In this document: positions 26,774 to 36,054 of the stretch, piece after piece
How positions within the stretch are numbered: position 1 is the first letter of the stretch
How the letters are laid out: each line of letters begins with the position of its first letter
Assembly (NCBI GenBank): GCA_016125585.1
Contig: WGLL01000004.1
Span: 124,001-188,000 of the forward strand
Direction: 5' to 3'
Source: Caulobacter sp.
GTDB lineage: Bacteria; Pseudomonadota; Alphaproteobacteria; Caulobacterales; Caulobacteraceae
DNA: 64,000 nucleotides
Program-made: the position numbers and the translations under genes
The notes under the pieces: model-generated
Databases searched by the model: none
The model's input: only the letters and a program-made list of their open reading frames with translations
What the model was told of the DNA's origin: nothing

Positions 26774-27238
26774 TCAGCCGCCGGCCGTGGCCTTGTCGGC
26801 GGGCGCGGCGCTCGCCGCCTGATCGACGGGCTCGTCCTCATAGACCACCGGCAGATCGGCCATCGCGCTGTCGGCAGAGTCTTCGACATATTCGAAGTTG
26901 GCCAGATCGGTGATGCCGCCGACGATGATGTCCATATACTCCATCTCGGGGTCGGGCGCGGCGGCCGGAGGGACCATGTCCTGGGCCGCCGCCGCCGTCG
27001 GCAGGGCGGCGATCGCCACGGCGGCGCCGGCGGCGGCAAGCACCGGCCGCAGCGGGAAGCGGTAGGAGACGCAGACCTCCTCCTTGCAGGCGCTCAGAAA
27101 GGCCTGGCGCTGGCGGTCGTCCATCGCCGACAGGTCATGCACCTGACGCTGGCACATGCGGCAGGTGTCGCCGTCCATCAGGGCGCTCAGATTGGCCTTG
27201 TAGGGGCAGGGGCTTTGAATCTTCGGGAACCTGGACAT
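26774..27238 (-). CDS. Membrane-anchored protein with N-terminal cysteine cluster, function unknown
   Basis: The protein has 154 residues. The N-terminal 60 residues carry five cysteines (SPCPYKANL, DTCRMCQRQVHDLSAM, LSACKEEVC) in a pattern suggesting a small zinc-binding domain. A single membrane segment (VLAAAGAAVAIAALPTAAAA, about 68-88) follows, then an acidic Ala/Pro-rich tail (DMVPPAAAPDPEMEYMD onward). The orientation would put the cysteines in the cytoplasm. ATG 27238 is preceded by GGAGGA. A similar cysteine-plus-HDLS/VIDF head occurs on some regulatory-domain proteins of other phyla, but the function is not known to me. Confidence 0.6.
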   Translation of the reverse strand: MSRFPKIQSPCPYKANLSALMDGDTCRMCQRQVHDLSAMDDRQRQAFLSACKEEVCVSYRFPLRPVLAAAGAAVAIAALPTAAAAQDMVPPAAAPDPEMEYMDIIVGGITDLANFEYVEDSADSAMADLPVVYEDEPVDQAASAAPADKATAGG

Positions 27239-27324
27239 CGGTCGATCCTCCACGGGCGGATCATGCCTGAACACCCGCGGAAGTCGAGGCTTTCCGCGCG
27301 GTCCGCCGCCGGGGAGCCCCGCGC

Positions 27325-27360
27325 AAAAAAATGGCCGCAGCCCATGGGAGGCTGCGGCCA
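27325..27360 (-). terminator. Rho-independent terminator of the TonB-dependent receptor gene
   Basis: On the minus strand an 11-base stem (27350-27360 pairing with 27332-27342, sequence TGGCCGCAGCC / GGCTGCGGCCA) with a seven-base loop is followed by seven T residues (complement of the A run at 27325-27331). It lies about 80 bases after the stop of the TonB-dependent receptor gene and before the next minus-strand gene. This is one of two textbook intrinsic terminators in the window. Confidence 0.9.
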
Positions 27361-27441
27361 GTATGACGACTTGAGGAGGGTTACGCGTCGTCGAGGTAAC
27401 AAGGTGGAGGCGGGGCCCGCGCGCGGGCTCCGCCCTGAAGA

Positions 27442-30288
27442 CTAGAACTTGTAGCTGACCGCCAGACCGTAGGTGCGGGGGTCGGTGTAGAAGGCGTTCC
27501 GGTACAGACCCGAGCTGTCGTCGGTCAGGTAGGTATCGGTGATGGCCTCCTCGTCGGTGGCGTTCTTGACGAAGGCCTCCAGCGTCAGGCCGATCGTGGG
27601 ATTGGCCACCGTAAAGGTCAGGTTGACGTTCTGCCAGCCGTCGATCTTGTCCGCGTCGCTGTTGTAGATGCGGGCGAAGCTGTCGGCCTGGCGGTAGTAG
27701 TCGCCGCGCAGGGTCGCCGCCCAGTCGCCCATGTCCCAGGTGTACTGGGCGCCGACCGAGACGGTCCACGGCGGGGAGTTGGGCAGTTCCTTGCCCTTCA
27801 GATTGACCGCCACGCCATCGCTGGGGGTCAGGCCGAAGGCGCCGAAGGCCCCGCTGCAGACGCCCAGGAAGTCGAAGACGTTGATCGGCCGCGGCGCCCC
27901 GCTGGTCGGGATGACCGGCGTCTGGTTGTTGAAGATGGTCATGAAGTTGGCGAGGGCCGCCGTCGAGACCACGCAGTTGGACGCGGTGCTGGACTTGATC
28001 AGCGTCAGGGTCGGATCGTCCTGGGTGCGGTTCAGGGTGTCGATCGAGGAGCCGTTGCTGATCGAGGTGTCGAGGAAGCCGATGTTGGCGTTCAGGGTCA
28101 GATCCCGCACCGGCTGCCAGATGGTCTCGATCTCGACGCCCTTGATCTTGGCGTCGATGTTCTCGTTGGTCGAGGACTGGTTGACGATCTTGGAGACCTG
28201 ATAGCCCTGATAGTCATACATGAAGGCGGTCAGGTTGAGCTGCAGCGAGCCGTCGAGCAGGGTGTTCTTGGTCCCGATCTCGAAGGCGTTGACGAACTCG
28301 GGATCGAAGTCCGGACGCGGGCAGGAGGCCACGGCCGGGTTACAGGCCGGGTTGACGCCGCCGGCCTTGTAGCCCTTCGAGTAGAAGGCATAGATCAGGG
28401 TGTCGTCGGTGAAGCCCAGTTCCGGCTTCCAGTCGAAGCCCAGACGGCCGGTCCACTCCTTGAAGCGCACCTTCAGATAGGCCGGCGTGCCCACCACCGG
28501 GTCGGCCGGACCGGACCCGAAGGCCCCGAGGGCGACCGGGTGGTTCTCGACCGACTTGGAATCGTCGGTGTAGCGCAGGCCGCCGGTGATCTTGAAGTTG
28601 TCGAACAGCTGCCAGTAGACCTCGCCGAAGGCGGCGCGCGACTTCAGGTGATAGGGGCCGTAGCTGTCATAGTAGTTGTGACCGCTGCGGTCGGGCGTCT
28701 GGTTCGGATCGATGAACACGCAGCCCGGCGTGGTGGCGGTGCAGTTGGCGCCGCCGGCCAGGGCGGTGTTCTGCACCTGGTAGTTGGCGGTGCCGGTGTT
28801 GAACATCACGTAGTAGTCGCCGCTCGCCTTGTAGTCGAGGTAGATGGCCCCGACGTTGAAGTTGAACGGGCCGTCGAAGTCGGACTGCAGGCGCAGTTCC
28901 TGGGTGAACTGCTTGGTGTCCGCCGAGGAGATGTCGAAGGTGGTGAAGCGGTCCTGGGCGCCGACCTGCGGGTCGGTGACCACGCCGCCGGGGAACAGGC
29001 CGGCATAGACCAGGTTGTAGACGCCGGGCGGGAATTGCGACCCGTAGGCGTTGACCGGGTTGGGCGTGGCGTTGAAGCCGATGTTCGGCACCGAGCGGTT
29101 GTAGTCCTGGCGGGTGAACAGGCTCAGTTCCGAATAGGACGACAGCGAGGTCAGTCGCAGGGTGTCGGTCAGATCCCAGTCGATGTTGAACTCATAGATG
29201 TCGGTCGACGACTGGTAGATCGGGTTGGAGGCCGACTCGATGTTGCGGATGTTGGAATCCTGCACCTTGCCGGCGAAGGCGTCCCCGGTCTGCAGACCGG
29301 TCAGGGCGCCGAACAGGCCGCCCAGGGTGGCCTGGCTGTTGGGGGTGCCGGTGGAGACGCCGGGGGCGTAGAGCGAGACGTTCGAGCAACCCTGGCTGAG
29401 GAAGCCCTGCTCGACCTGGGCGATGACGCCCACGGGGAACAGGCCCACGCCGCCGACGCTGGTCTTGCCCGGGTCCTTGGCGCAGAACTGGCGACCGATC
29501 CGCGACCGGGAGTCGTCCTCGTCGAAGTGGTCATACAGCAGGTAGGTCGAGAAGTTGTCGGTCGGGGCCCAGGCCAGGGTGGCGCGGACGTCCCACAGCG
29601 AGCGGTCGTCGATGTCGTCGCCGGTGATGCTGTTCTTGCCGAAGCCGTCGCGGGTCACCGAAACGGCGGCGACGCGCAGGGCGGCGTCCTCGCCGAGGGG
29701 AAGGTTGACCATCCCCTTCAGCTTCCAGGAATTGTAGTTGCCGTATTCGACCTTCGCCAGGGCGGAGAAGTCGCCGAGCTCGGGCTTGGCGGTGATCATG
29801 TTGACCACGCCGCCGGTGGCGTTGCGGCCGTAGAGGGTGCCTTGCGGGCCGCGCAGGACCTCGACGCGCTCGACGTCGAAGAACTCGGCTTCGAACAGGT
29901 TGTTGGCGGTCAGCGGGGCGTTGTTCAGGTGGATGCCGGTGCCGGCGTCGCCGGAGGCGGCGACCAGCTTCGAGCCGACGCCGCGAATCTGGAAGTTATA
30001 CCCGGTGAAGTTGCCCTTGGAGAAGTTCACATTGGGGATGGCGGTGACCAGGTTCGGCCCGCCGTCGATCTTCTGCTTCTCGAGCGAGCCCTGGCTGAAG
30101 GCCGAGACGGCGATCGGCACGTCCTGAAGGGCCTCTTCCTTCTTCTGGGCGGTGACGATGATCTCGCCGACGACGTTGTCCGGCGTGGACCCGGCGTCCT
30201 GGGCCCATGCGGGCGCGCTGGCGCCCAGGATGGCGGTCGCGGAAACGCCCACGGCAAGCAGGCTGCGCAATGGCAGTAGACTTCTCAT
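27442..30288 (-). CDS. TonB-dependent outer-membrane receptor
   Basis: The protein has 948 residues. A signal peptide (to about residue 30, ending APAWAQ) is followed by the TonB-box-like EIIVTAQKKEEALQDVPIAVSAF, a plug domain with IPNVNFSKGNF, NFQIRGVGS and VEVLRGPQGTLYGRNATGG, and a 22-strand barrel ending LAVSYKF with the terminal Phe. Caulobacterales have many such receptors; the ligand is not identifiable. ATG 30288 has GGGGAGGAAAT upstream. A divergent AraC regulator and direct repeats in the shared upstream region suggest specific control, and a strong terminator follows. Confidence 0.95.
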   Translation of the reverse strand: MRSLLPLRSLLAVGVSATAILGASAPAWAQDAGSTPDNVVGEIIVTAQKKEEALQDVPIAVSAFSQGSLEKQKIDGGPNLVTAIPNVNFSKGNFTGYNFQIRGVGSKLVAASGDAGTGIHLNNAPLTANNLFEAEFFDVERVEVLRGPQGTLYGRNATGGVVNMITAKPELGDFSALAKVEYGNYNSWKLKGMVNLPLGEDAALRVAAVSVTRDGFGKNSITGDDIDDRSLWDVRATLAWAPTDNFSTYLLYDHFDEDDSRSRIGRQFCAKDPGKTSVGGVGLFPVGVIAQVEQGFLSQGCSNVSLYAPGVSTGTPNSQATLGGLFGALTGLQTGDAFAGKVQDSNIRNIESASNPIYQSSTDIYEFNIDWDLTDTLRLTSLSSYSELSLFTRQDYNRSVPNIGFNATPNPVNAYGSQFPPGVYNLVYAGLFPGGVVTDPQVGAQDRFTTFDISSADTKQFTQELRLQSDFDGPFNFNVGAIYLDYKASGDYYVMFNTGTANYQVQNTALAGGANCTATTPGCVFIDPNQTPDRSGHNYYDSYGPYHLKSRAAFGEVYWQLFDNFKITGGLRYTDDSKSVENHPVALGAFGSGPADPVVGTPAYLKVRFKEWTGRLGFDWKPELGFTDDTLIYAFYSKGYKAGGVNPACNPAVASCPRPDFDPEFVNAFEIGTKNTLLDGSLQLNLTAFMYDYQGYQVSKIVNQSSTNENIDAKIKGVEIETIWQPVRDLTLNANIGFLDTSISNGSSIDTLNRTQDDPTLTLIKSSTASNCVVSTAALANFMTIFNNQTPVIPTSGAPRPINVFDFLGVCSGAFGAFGLTPSDGVAVNLKGKELPNSPPWTVSVGAQYTWDMGDWAATLRGDYYRQADSFARIYNSDADKIDGWQNVNLTFTVANPTIGLTLEAFVKNATDEEAITDTYLTDDSSGLYRNAFYTDPRTYGLAVSYKF

Positions 30289-30332
30289 ATTTCCTCCCCT
30301 TGGCGGCTGTTGAAATAACCCGGTTCAGGCTA

Positions 30333-30363
30333 GGTTATCGACCGCAACTTATCGGCGGTTATC
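30333..30363. promoter_or_regulatory. Direct TTATC repeats in the receptor/AraC intergenic region
   Basis: GGTTATC occurs at 30333-30339 and 30357-30363, 24 bases apart, with CTTATCG between them (TTATC at 30349-30353). The block sits between the divergent TonB-dependent receptor (start 30288) and AraC-family gene (start 30445). It is a candidate operator for that regulator; no experimental consensus is known to me. Confidence 0.35.
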
Positions 30364-30444
30364 TACCGGCCTTTTTTCGGCGAAAGTTGACCTGAGGCGC
30401 GGAAAACTTGACCGATCGCGCCGGTCCGTTCATTGCGAGGCCTT

Positions 30445-31458
30445 ATGGCGTCAGGGTTTGTGTCGAGTATTGCGTTAACGGGGTGTGCAGGCCTGATCGA
30501 GGAACTGGGCGGCGACCCCATCGCCCTGGCGGCGACTCTGGATATTTCCCCCGAGGCGCTGCGTGGTCCGCACGTCATGCTGACCGGCGAACAGGTGACC
30601 GGCCTGTTCGAACGGGCCGCCATCGAGCTTGGCGCGCGGGACTTTGGCCTGCGCCTGGCGTTGCGACAGGGGCCGAACCTGCTCAGTCCGCTATGGGTGC
30701 TGGCCCGGACCGCCGGAACGGTGCGCGCCGCCCTGACCGAGGTGGTCACCGCCTTCGACTTCTATGTCACCACCGCGGTGCTGGGTCTGGTCGAGGAGGG
30801 CCAGAGCCTGGCCCTGAGCTTCGACATGCGACTCAACGACGAGGGGCCCCAGGTTCAGGTGGTCGAGTTGAGCTTCGCCATCATCTGCCAGGAGTTGCAG
30901 AAGATGCTGGGGCCGCAATGGCGGCCGGCGGCGGTGCAGTTCCGCCATGCCGGCCCCCGGGAGATGCAGTCCCACCGGGCGCAGTTCGGCGAGATGATCC
31001 TGTTCAACCAGGATCGCAACGCCATCCTGCTGGATCCCGCCAGCGCCAACGGCTCGCTTCGTTCGGCCTCGGCGCGGCTGCACCGCACCCTGAAACGGGA
31101 CCTGGACTCGCAGCGGGCCCTGAGCCGGCGCGATACGGTCGAACAGGCGGACCTTGCCTTGAGGACCCTGTTGCCCACCGGCCGGCATGACCTTGCCGCC
31201 GTGGCCGAGAAGATGGGAATGGCGCCCCGTACGCTGCAATCGCGGCTGGCCGCGTCCGGCTCCAGCTTCCAGGTCCTGATCGACCGGGCGCGGCTGGATC
31301 TGGCGCGGCGCTACCTGCTGGATTCCGACCTGAGCATGACCCAGATCGCCGACCTGCTGTCGTTTTCCGGGGCCAGCGCCTTTTCCCGCTTCGTGCGGCT
31401 GCAGACTGGCCGAAGCCCGCGGGCGATCCGCGCCGAGGCCCGCGACCGGCCGCGTTGA
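30445..31458 (+). CDS. AraC family transcriptional regulator
   Basis: The protein has 337 residues. The N-terminal two thirds resemble the arabinose-binding-type domain of OruR-like AraC proteins (LDISPEALRGPHVMLTGEQV, AIELGARDFGLRLAL, VVELSFAIICQELQ). The C-terminal AraC double helix-turn-helix spans about 235-330, with MGMAPRTLQSRLAASGSSF and LDLARRYLLDSDLSMTQIADLLSFSGASAFSR. I chose ATG 30445, which has GAGG five bases upstream, over a TTG at 30433. It is divergent from the TonB-dependent receptor, its likely target, and the inducer is probably the receptor's substrate or a derivative. That link is inferred from position. Confidence 0.9.
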   Translation: MASGFVSSIALTGCAGLIEELGGDPIALAATLDISPEALRGPHVMLTGEQVTGLFERAAIELGARDFGLRLALRQGPNLLSPLWVLARTAGTVRAALTEVVTAFDFYVTTAVLGLVEEGQSLALSFDMRLNDEGPQVQVVELSFAIICQELQKMLGPQWRPAAVQFRHAGPREMQSHRAQFGEMILFNQDRNAILLDPASANGSLRSASARLHRTLKRDLDSQRALSRRDTVEQADLALRTLLPTGRHDLAAVAEKMGMAPRTLQSRLAASGSSFQVLIDRARLDLARRYLLDSDLSMTQIADLLSFSGASAFSRFVRLQTGRSPRAIRAEARDRPR

Positions 31459-31476
31459 TCGCGCGGATCGGCGCCG

Positions 31477-32247
31477 TCAGGCGGCCGGGGCGGAAACGTC
31501 TTGACGCAGGAAGCTCTCGAACCGGTGCAGGTTTTCCCGGGTCAGCGCCGCATCACGCCGCATCGGCGAGACGCTGAGCAACAGCTCCTGCGGCTGATCG
31601 AAGGCGTGGGTGCCCGCAACCGTCACCGTCTGCACCGCGCAGCCCGCCGTCCGGGCCCTGGCGTAGGCCCGTTCATGCAGATGGGGCCCGCCAAGATGGT
31701 CCGAGGCGGCGATGATCCCCTGGACCCGCGGGCGGTAGCGCCAATCGCGGCGGCCGCCCCGCGTGCCAAGCCCGACGTAGGGATAGTTGAGATAAAGACC
31801 GGTGACGCCCTCCATCAGCGCCGGCGTCGCGCCGGCGACCCGCGCCTCGGCCGGCCGGTCGAGGGCCATGGTCATCAGGTCCATGATGGCCCAGCCGCCG
31901 TGGCTCCAGCCGGCGAGAACGATGTTGCCGGGATCGACGTCGTCGCGCCGCGACAACCCGTGGATCGAGGCCAGGACGTCGCCGGCCCGCTCGAACCCCC
32001 AGAACCGGGCGCCGGTGCAGACCAGGCTCAGGCCGTAGGCCCGGCTCCAGCCGCGGGGGGCGAAGCTGTCGATCACCGCCGCCCGCCAGCCGGCGGCGAC
32101 AGCGGCGGCGGCATAGTCATCCAGATGCGCCTGCACCCCGCCACAGCCATGAAACAACAGGGCCAGGGGACGGCGCTTGCCGTCCGCCGGGCCGGTGACG
32201 GCGGCGTGGGCGGCCAAGCGTTCCCAGCGGGCGTCGAGGGTGTCCAT
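31477..32247 (-). CDS. Alpha/beta hydrolase (dienelactone hydrolase-like)
   Basis: The protein has 256 residues. FHGCGGVQAH forms the oxyanion-hole loop, GWSHGGW is the nucleophile elbow with Ser, and the late GTHAFDQ supplies a His, so the Ser-His-Asp triad is plausible. There is no signal peptide with the start at 32247; upstream in-frame ATGs (32259 and beyond) would add a Gly/Arg-rich stretch. It is convergent with the AraC gene. The family includes dienelactone hydrolases and small esterases; substrate unknown. Confidence 0.78.
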   Translation of the reverse strand: MDTLDARWERLAAHAAVTGPADGKRRPLALLFHGCGGVQAHLDDYAAAAVAAGWRAAVIDSFAPRGWSRAYGLSLVCTGARFWGFERAGDVLASIHGLSRRDDVDPGNIVLAGWSHGGWAIMDLMTMALDRPAEARVAGATPALMEGVTGLYLNYPYVGLGTRGGRRDWRYRPRVQGIIAASDHLGGPHLHERAYARARTAGCAVQTVTVAGTHAFDQPQELLLSVSPMRRDAALTRENLHRFESFLRQDVSAPAA

Positions 32248-32373
32248 GCCAGTCCCCATTCCTGTGTCGTCCAGGGGATATGCGGATGATCGCGCGGCGG
32301 CGCCAGTCCCCCGGCCTGAACCGTCCCGGGTCAGGCTCCGGGGTCGCGCGGCCATGCGCCGCAAGGCGGGGCA

Positions 32374-32402
32374 TCGTCATCAAACTGTCATGTAAATGTC
32401 GC
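32374..32402 (+). promoter_or_regulatory. Pho box: three 11-base direct repeats upstream of pstC
   Basis: GTCAT, GTCAT and GTCGC recur at 32376, 32387 and 32398, exactly 11 bases apart. The core CTGTCAT-GTAA-ATGTCGC (32385-32402) is close to the PhoB-binding consensus CTGTCAT-N4-CTGTCAT. The site lies about 75 bases upstream of the pstC start and overlaps a competing in-frame ATG at 32396, which is therefore unlikely to be the start. PhoB itself is encoded at the end of the operon, suggesting autoregulation. Confidence 0.8.
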
Positions 32403-32476
32403 ACAGGGCCAGCACGGACGCGGCATGGAAGGCCAGCGGCCTCCAACGCCGACTCATCAGGTCCCCCGCCCGCGCC

Positions 32477-33916
32477 ATGAGCCTTACCGTCGTTATCGTT
32501 CTCCTGCTGGCCTTTTCGGGCGGCGTCTACTGGCTCGGCCGTCGCCGGGCGGTCGCCCAGGCCGGGGCCGCCACGCCGCTGCATTCCCTGCCCGGCTACT
32601 ATGGAACCTGGGTGGCGCTGTGGACCGGGGTTCCGGCCCTGCTGCTGCTGTTGCTGTTTCTCACCGTGGGCCCGAAGGTCGGCGAGGCGATGCTGTCGGC
32701 CAATCCGCCGGCCGCCGTCGCCGAAATGCCCGCCGAGACGGCCCAGGCCTTCTGGAGCGACGCCCGGGCCATCGCCGGCGGCCACGCCACCAGCGCCCAG
32801 CCCTGGACGCCCGAGCAGCGGGCGATCCTCGACGCCAAGGTCCAGGAGGCCCGGCGCTTTCACAATACCCTGACCTACGGCGCCTTCGCCCTGGCGGGGG
32901 TGCTGGCCCTGGCCGGCTTCCTGCTGGCCTGGCCGCGCATCGCTCCGGGCCTGCGAGCCCGAAACCGGGTCGAGGGCTGGCTCAACATCGCCCTGATCGC
33001 CTGTTCGGCCGTGGCGGTGCTGACCACCGTGGGGATCGTCGCCTCGCTGATGTTCGAGTCGCTGCGGTTCTTCCAGGTGATCTCGCCGCTGGACTTCCTG
33101 TTCGGCCTGGACTGGCAGCCGCAGATCGCCATGCGCGCCGACCAGGTCGCGGCCAAGGGCGCCTTCGGGGCGGTGCCGCTGTTCGCCGGCACCTTCCTGA
33201 TCATGCTGATCGCCATGTGCGTGGCGGCCCCGGTGGGCCTGTTCTGCGCCATCTATCTGTCGGAATACGCCGGCAGCCGCACCCGGTCGGTGATCAAGCC
33301 GCTGCTGGAGGTCCTGGCCGGGGTGCCGACCGTGGTCTACGGCTTCTTCGCGGTGCTGACGGTGGGCCCGGCCTTCCGCGCCTTCTTCAACTACATCGGC
33401 AGCTGGCTGGTCGAGGGACCGATCGATCCGGTCGGCCGCTATCTGATGGGGGTGCAGGGCGAGATGGCCCTGACCGCCGGCTTCGTCATGGGGATCATGC
33501 TGATCCCCTACATCTCCTCCCTGTCCGACGACATCATCAACGCCGTGCCCCAGAGCCTGCGCGACGGCAGCTATGCGATGGGGGCGACCCGGTCGGAGAC
33601 GGTCAAGAAGGTGATCCTGCCGGCCGCCCTGCCGGGGGTGATGGGCGCCATGCTGCTGGCCATCTCCCGCGCCATCGGCGAGACCATGATCGTCACCATG
33701 GCCGCCGGCTCCCAGGCGCGGATCACCGCCAATCCGCTGGACTCGGTGACCACCGTGACCCGCCAGATGGTCGAGCTGCTGACCGGCGACCAGGCCTTCG
33801 ACAACGCCATGACCCTGTCGGCCTTCGGCCTGGGCCTGACCCTGTTTGTCGTCACCCTGACCCTCAATGTGATCGCGCTGCGCGTCGTCCAGAAATACCG
33901 GCAGGCCTATGACTGA
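32477..33916 (+). CDS. pstC: Phosphate ABC transporter permease PstC
   Basis: The protein has 479 residues, longer than E. coli PstC because of an N-terminal membrane/periplasmic extension (about 1-200) seen in alphaproteobacteria. The C-terminal half is the permease domain with the coupling-helix region DGSYAMGATRSETVKKVILPAALPG. It forms the inner-membrane channel with PstA. ATG 32477 lies downstream of the Pho box; the upstream frame from 32396 overlaps that box. pstA begins eight bases before its stop. No pstS is visible in the window. Confidence 0.94.
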   Translation: MSLTVVIVLLLAFSGGVYWLGRRRAVAQAGAATPLHSLPGYYGTWVALWTGVPALLLLLLFLTVGPKVGEAMLSANPPAAVAEMPAETAQAFWSDARAIAGGHATSAQPWTPEQRAILDAKVQEARRFHNTLTYGAFALAGVLALAGFLLAWPRIAPGLRARNRVEGWLNIALIACSAVAVLTTVGIVASLMFESLRFFQVISPLDFLFGLDWQPQIAMRADQVAAKGAFGAVPLFAGTFLIMLIAMCVAAPVGLFCAIYLSEYAGSRTRSVIKPLLEVLAGVPTVVYGFFAVLTVGPAFRAFFNYIGSWLVEGPIDPVGRYLMGVQGEMALTAGFVMGIMLIPYISSLSDDIINAVPQSLRDGSYAMGATRSETVKKVILPAALPGVMGAMLLAISRAIGETMIVTMAAGSQARITANPLDSVTTVTRQMVELLTGDQAFDNAMTLSAFGLGLTLFVVTLTLNVIALRVVQKYRQAYD

Positions 33917-35180
33917 TCCGATCCTGACCGCCGCCGCCGAACGCCGGCTCAAGAAGCGCCACGCCGCCGAGCGCCGCTTCCGGCTCTACGGCCAGCTGGC
34001 CATCCTCTTCGCCCTCGGCTTCCTGGCCATCCTGCTGGGCCGGGTGGTCCAGCAGGGCTACACTACCTTCTGGACCCACTCGATCACCGCCCACGTCTAT
34101 CTGGACCCGGCGCGGATCGACACCAGCGACCTGGAAGGCAACAATTTCGACTATCTGGCCGCCGGCGACCTGCTCAAGCGGATCGGCGTCAAGGACGACG
34201 AACTGGGCCTGGCCTCCGGCGAGGCCATGGACCTGGTGTCGCGCGACCTGGGTTTCCGCATCCTCGACCGCATCAAGGCCGACCCCGGGATCATCGGCCA
34301 GACCCTGACCTTCACCGTGCCGGTCAAGGCCAACGCCGACCTCTACTACAAGGGCGAGATCAAGCGCTCGACCCCGGCCGGCGACCGCAAGCTGAGCGAC
34401 CGGCAGATGGACTGGCTGGACATCCTGAAGGCCAAGGGCCTGGTCAGGGGCCACTTCAACACCGGTTTCTTCACCCGCTCCGACTCCACAGAACCCGAAC
34501 AGGCCGGCGTGCTGGGCGCGGTGGTCGGCTCGGCCCTGATGCTGCTGGTGGCGGCGCTGATAGCCATTCCCGTCGGGGTGCTGGGCGCCGTCTGGCTGGA
34601 GGAGTTCGCCACCAAGGGCCGCATCAGCAGCTTCATCGAGGTGAACATCAACAACCTCGCCGCGGTGCCCTCGATCGTCTTCGGTCTGCTGGGGCTGGTG
34701 CTGTTCGTCAACTGGATGGGCTTTCCCCGTTCGGCGCCCCTGACCGGCGGTCTGGTGCTGTCCTTGCTCAGCCTGCCGACCATCATCATCGCCACCCGCG
34801 CGGCGCTGAAGGCGGTGCCGCCCTCGATCCGCGAGGCGGCGCTCGGCATGGGCGCCAGCCGCACCCAGACCGTCTTCCACCATGTCCTGCCCCAGGCCTC
34901 GCCGGGGGTGATGACCGGCATCATCCTGTCGATGTCCCACGCCCTTGGCGAGACCGCGCCGCTGCTGATGATCGGCATGGTCGCCTTCACCCCGGGCCTG
35001 CCCGAAACCCTGTCCAGCGCCGCCAGCGTGCTGCCCGTCCAGGTCTATATCTGGGAGAGCGCCGCCGAGGCGGCCTTCCATGAGCGGACCGCCGGGGCCA
35101 TCCTGGTGCTGCTGGCCTTCATGATCGTGATGAACGCGGCCGCGGTGATCCTGCGCCGCCGGTTCGAGAAGAGGTGGTGA
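33909..35180 (+). CDS. pstA: Phosphate ABC transporter permease PstA
   Basis: The protein has 423 residues with a first membrane helix near residue 30 and a soluble insertion before the C-terminal permease domain. The domain carries the coupling motif [26 protein letters not shown]. It pairs with PstC as the phosphate channel. The ATG overlaps the pstC end by eight bases (translational coupling), and the stop overlaps the pstB start. Confidence 0.95.
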   Translation: MTDPILTAAAERRLKKRHAAERRFRLYGQLAILFALGFLAILLGRVVQQGYTTFWTHSITAHVYLDPARIDTSDLEGNNFDYLAAGDLLKRIGVKDDELGLASGEAMDLVSRDLGFRILDRIKADPGIIGQTLTFTVPVKANADLYYKGEIKRSTPAGDRKLSDRQMDWLDILKAKGLVRGHFNTGFFTRSDSTEPEQAGVLGAVVGSALMLLVAALIAIPVGVLGAVWLEEFATKGRISSFIEVNINNLAAVPSIVFGLLGLVLFVNWMGFPRSAPLTGGLVLSLLSLPTIIIATRAALKAVPPSIREAALGMGASRTQTVFHHVLPQASPGVMTGIILSMSHALGETAPLLMIGMVAFTPGLPETLSSAASVLPVQVYIWESAAEAAFHERTAGAILVLLAFMIVMNAAAVILRRRFEKRW

Positions 35181-36046
35181 TGAGCGATCGCGCCCCGACC
35201 AATTCCTCCGAAGGCTCCCCCATGCCCCATGACACCCGCGTCCATCCGCCCGTCGCCAGCGTCTCGACCCATGCCGCCGTGGCCACGGCCGGGGTGAAGA
35301 TTCACTGCCAGGACGTCAGCGCCTACTACGGCGACAAACAGGCGCTGTACGACATCACCCTGGACATCCCCGATCGCTCGGTAACCGCCTTTATCGGCCC
35401 GTCCGGCTGCGGAAAGTCGACCTTCCTGCGCTGCATCAACCGGATGAACGACACCATCCCCGGCGCCCGGGTCACTGGCCGCATCGAAATCGACGGCCAG
35501 GACGTCAACGCCAGCGACGTCGACCCGGTGGTGCTGCGCAGCCGCGTCGGCATGGTGTTCCAGAAGCCCAATCCCTTCCCCAAGTCGATCTTCGAGAACG
35601 TCGCCTACGGCCCGCGCATCCACGGCCTGGCCTCGGGCAAGACCGAGCTGGAGGGCGTGGTCGAAAGCGCCCTGAAGAAGGCTGGCCTGTGGACCGAGGT
35701 CGCCGACCGCCTGCACCAGCCGGGCACCAGTCTGTCCGGCGGCCAGCAACAGCGGCTGGTCATCGCCCGGGCCATCGCCGTGCAGCCGCGGGTCATCCTG
35801 ATGGACGAACCCTGCTCGGCCCTGGACCCGATCGCCACCGCCCGGATCGAGGAACTGATCGACGAGCTGCGCCAGCAGTACTGCATCGTCATCGTCACCC
35901 ACTCCATGGCCCAGGCCGCGCGGGTGTCGCAGCGCACCGCCTTCTTCCACCTTGGCAATCTGGTCGAGCAGGGCACGACCGAGGAGATCTTCACCAATCC
36001 CCGGGAAAAGCGCACCCAGGACTACATCACCGGCCGCTACGGCTGA
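35180..36046 (+). CDS. pstB: Phosphate ABC transporter ATP-binding protein PstB
   Basis: The protein has 288 residues. Walker A is GPSGCGKST, the Q-loop lies in [14 protein letters not shown], the ABC signature is LSGGQQQRL, Walker B is [13 protein letters not shown], and the H-loop is VTHSM. It powers PstCA. ATG 35180 overlaps the pstA TGA. The N-terminal 35 residues are variable; an alternative ATG at 35222 (MPHDTRV) would trim them. Confidence 0.97.
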   Translation: MSDRAPTNSSEGSPMPHDTRVHPPVASVSTHAAVATAGVKIHCQDVSAYYGDKQALYDITLDIPDRSVTAFIGPSGCGKSTFLRCINRMNDTIPGARVTGRIEIDGQDVNASDVDPVVLRSRVGMVFQKPNPFPKSIFENVAYGPRIHGLASGKTELEGVVESALKKAGLWTEVADRLHQPGTSLSGGQQQRLVIARAIAVQPRVILMDEPCSALDPIATARIEELIDELRQQYCIVIVTHSMAQAARVSQRTAFFHLGNLVEQGTTEEIFTNPREKRTQDYITGRYG

Positions 36047-36054
36047 GGACCGCC

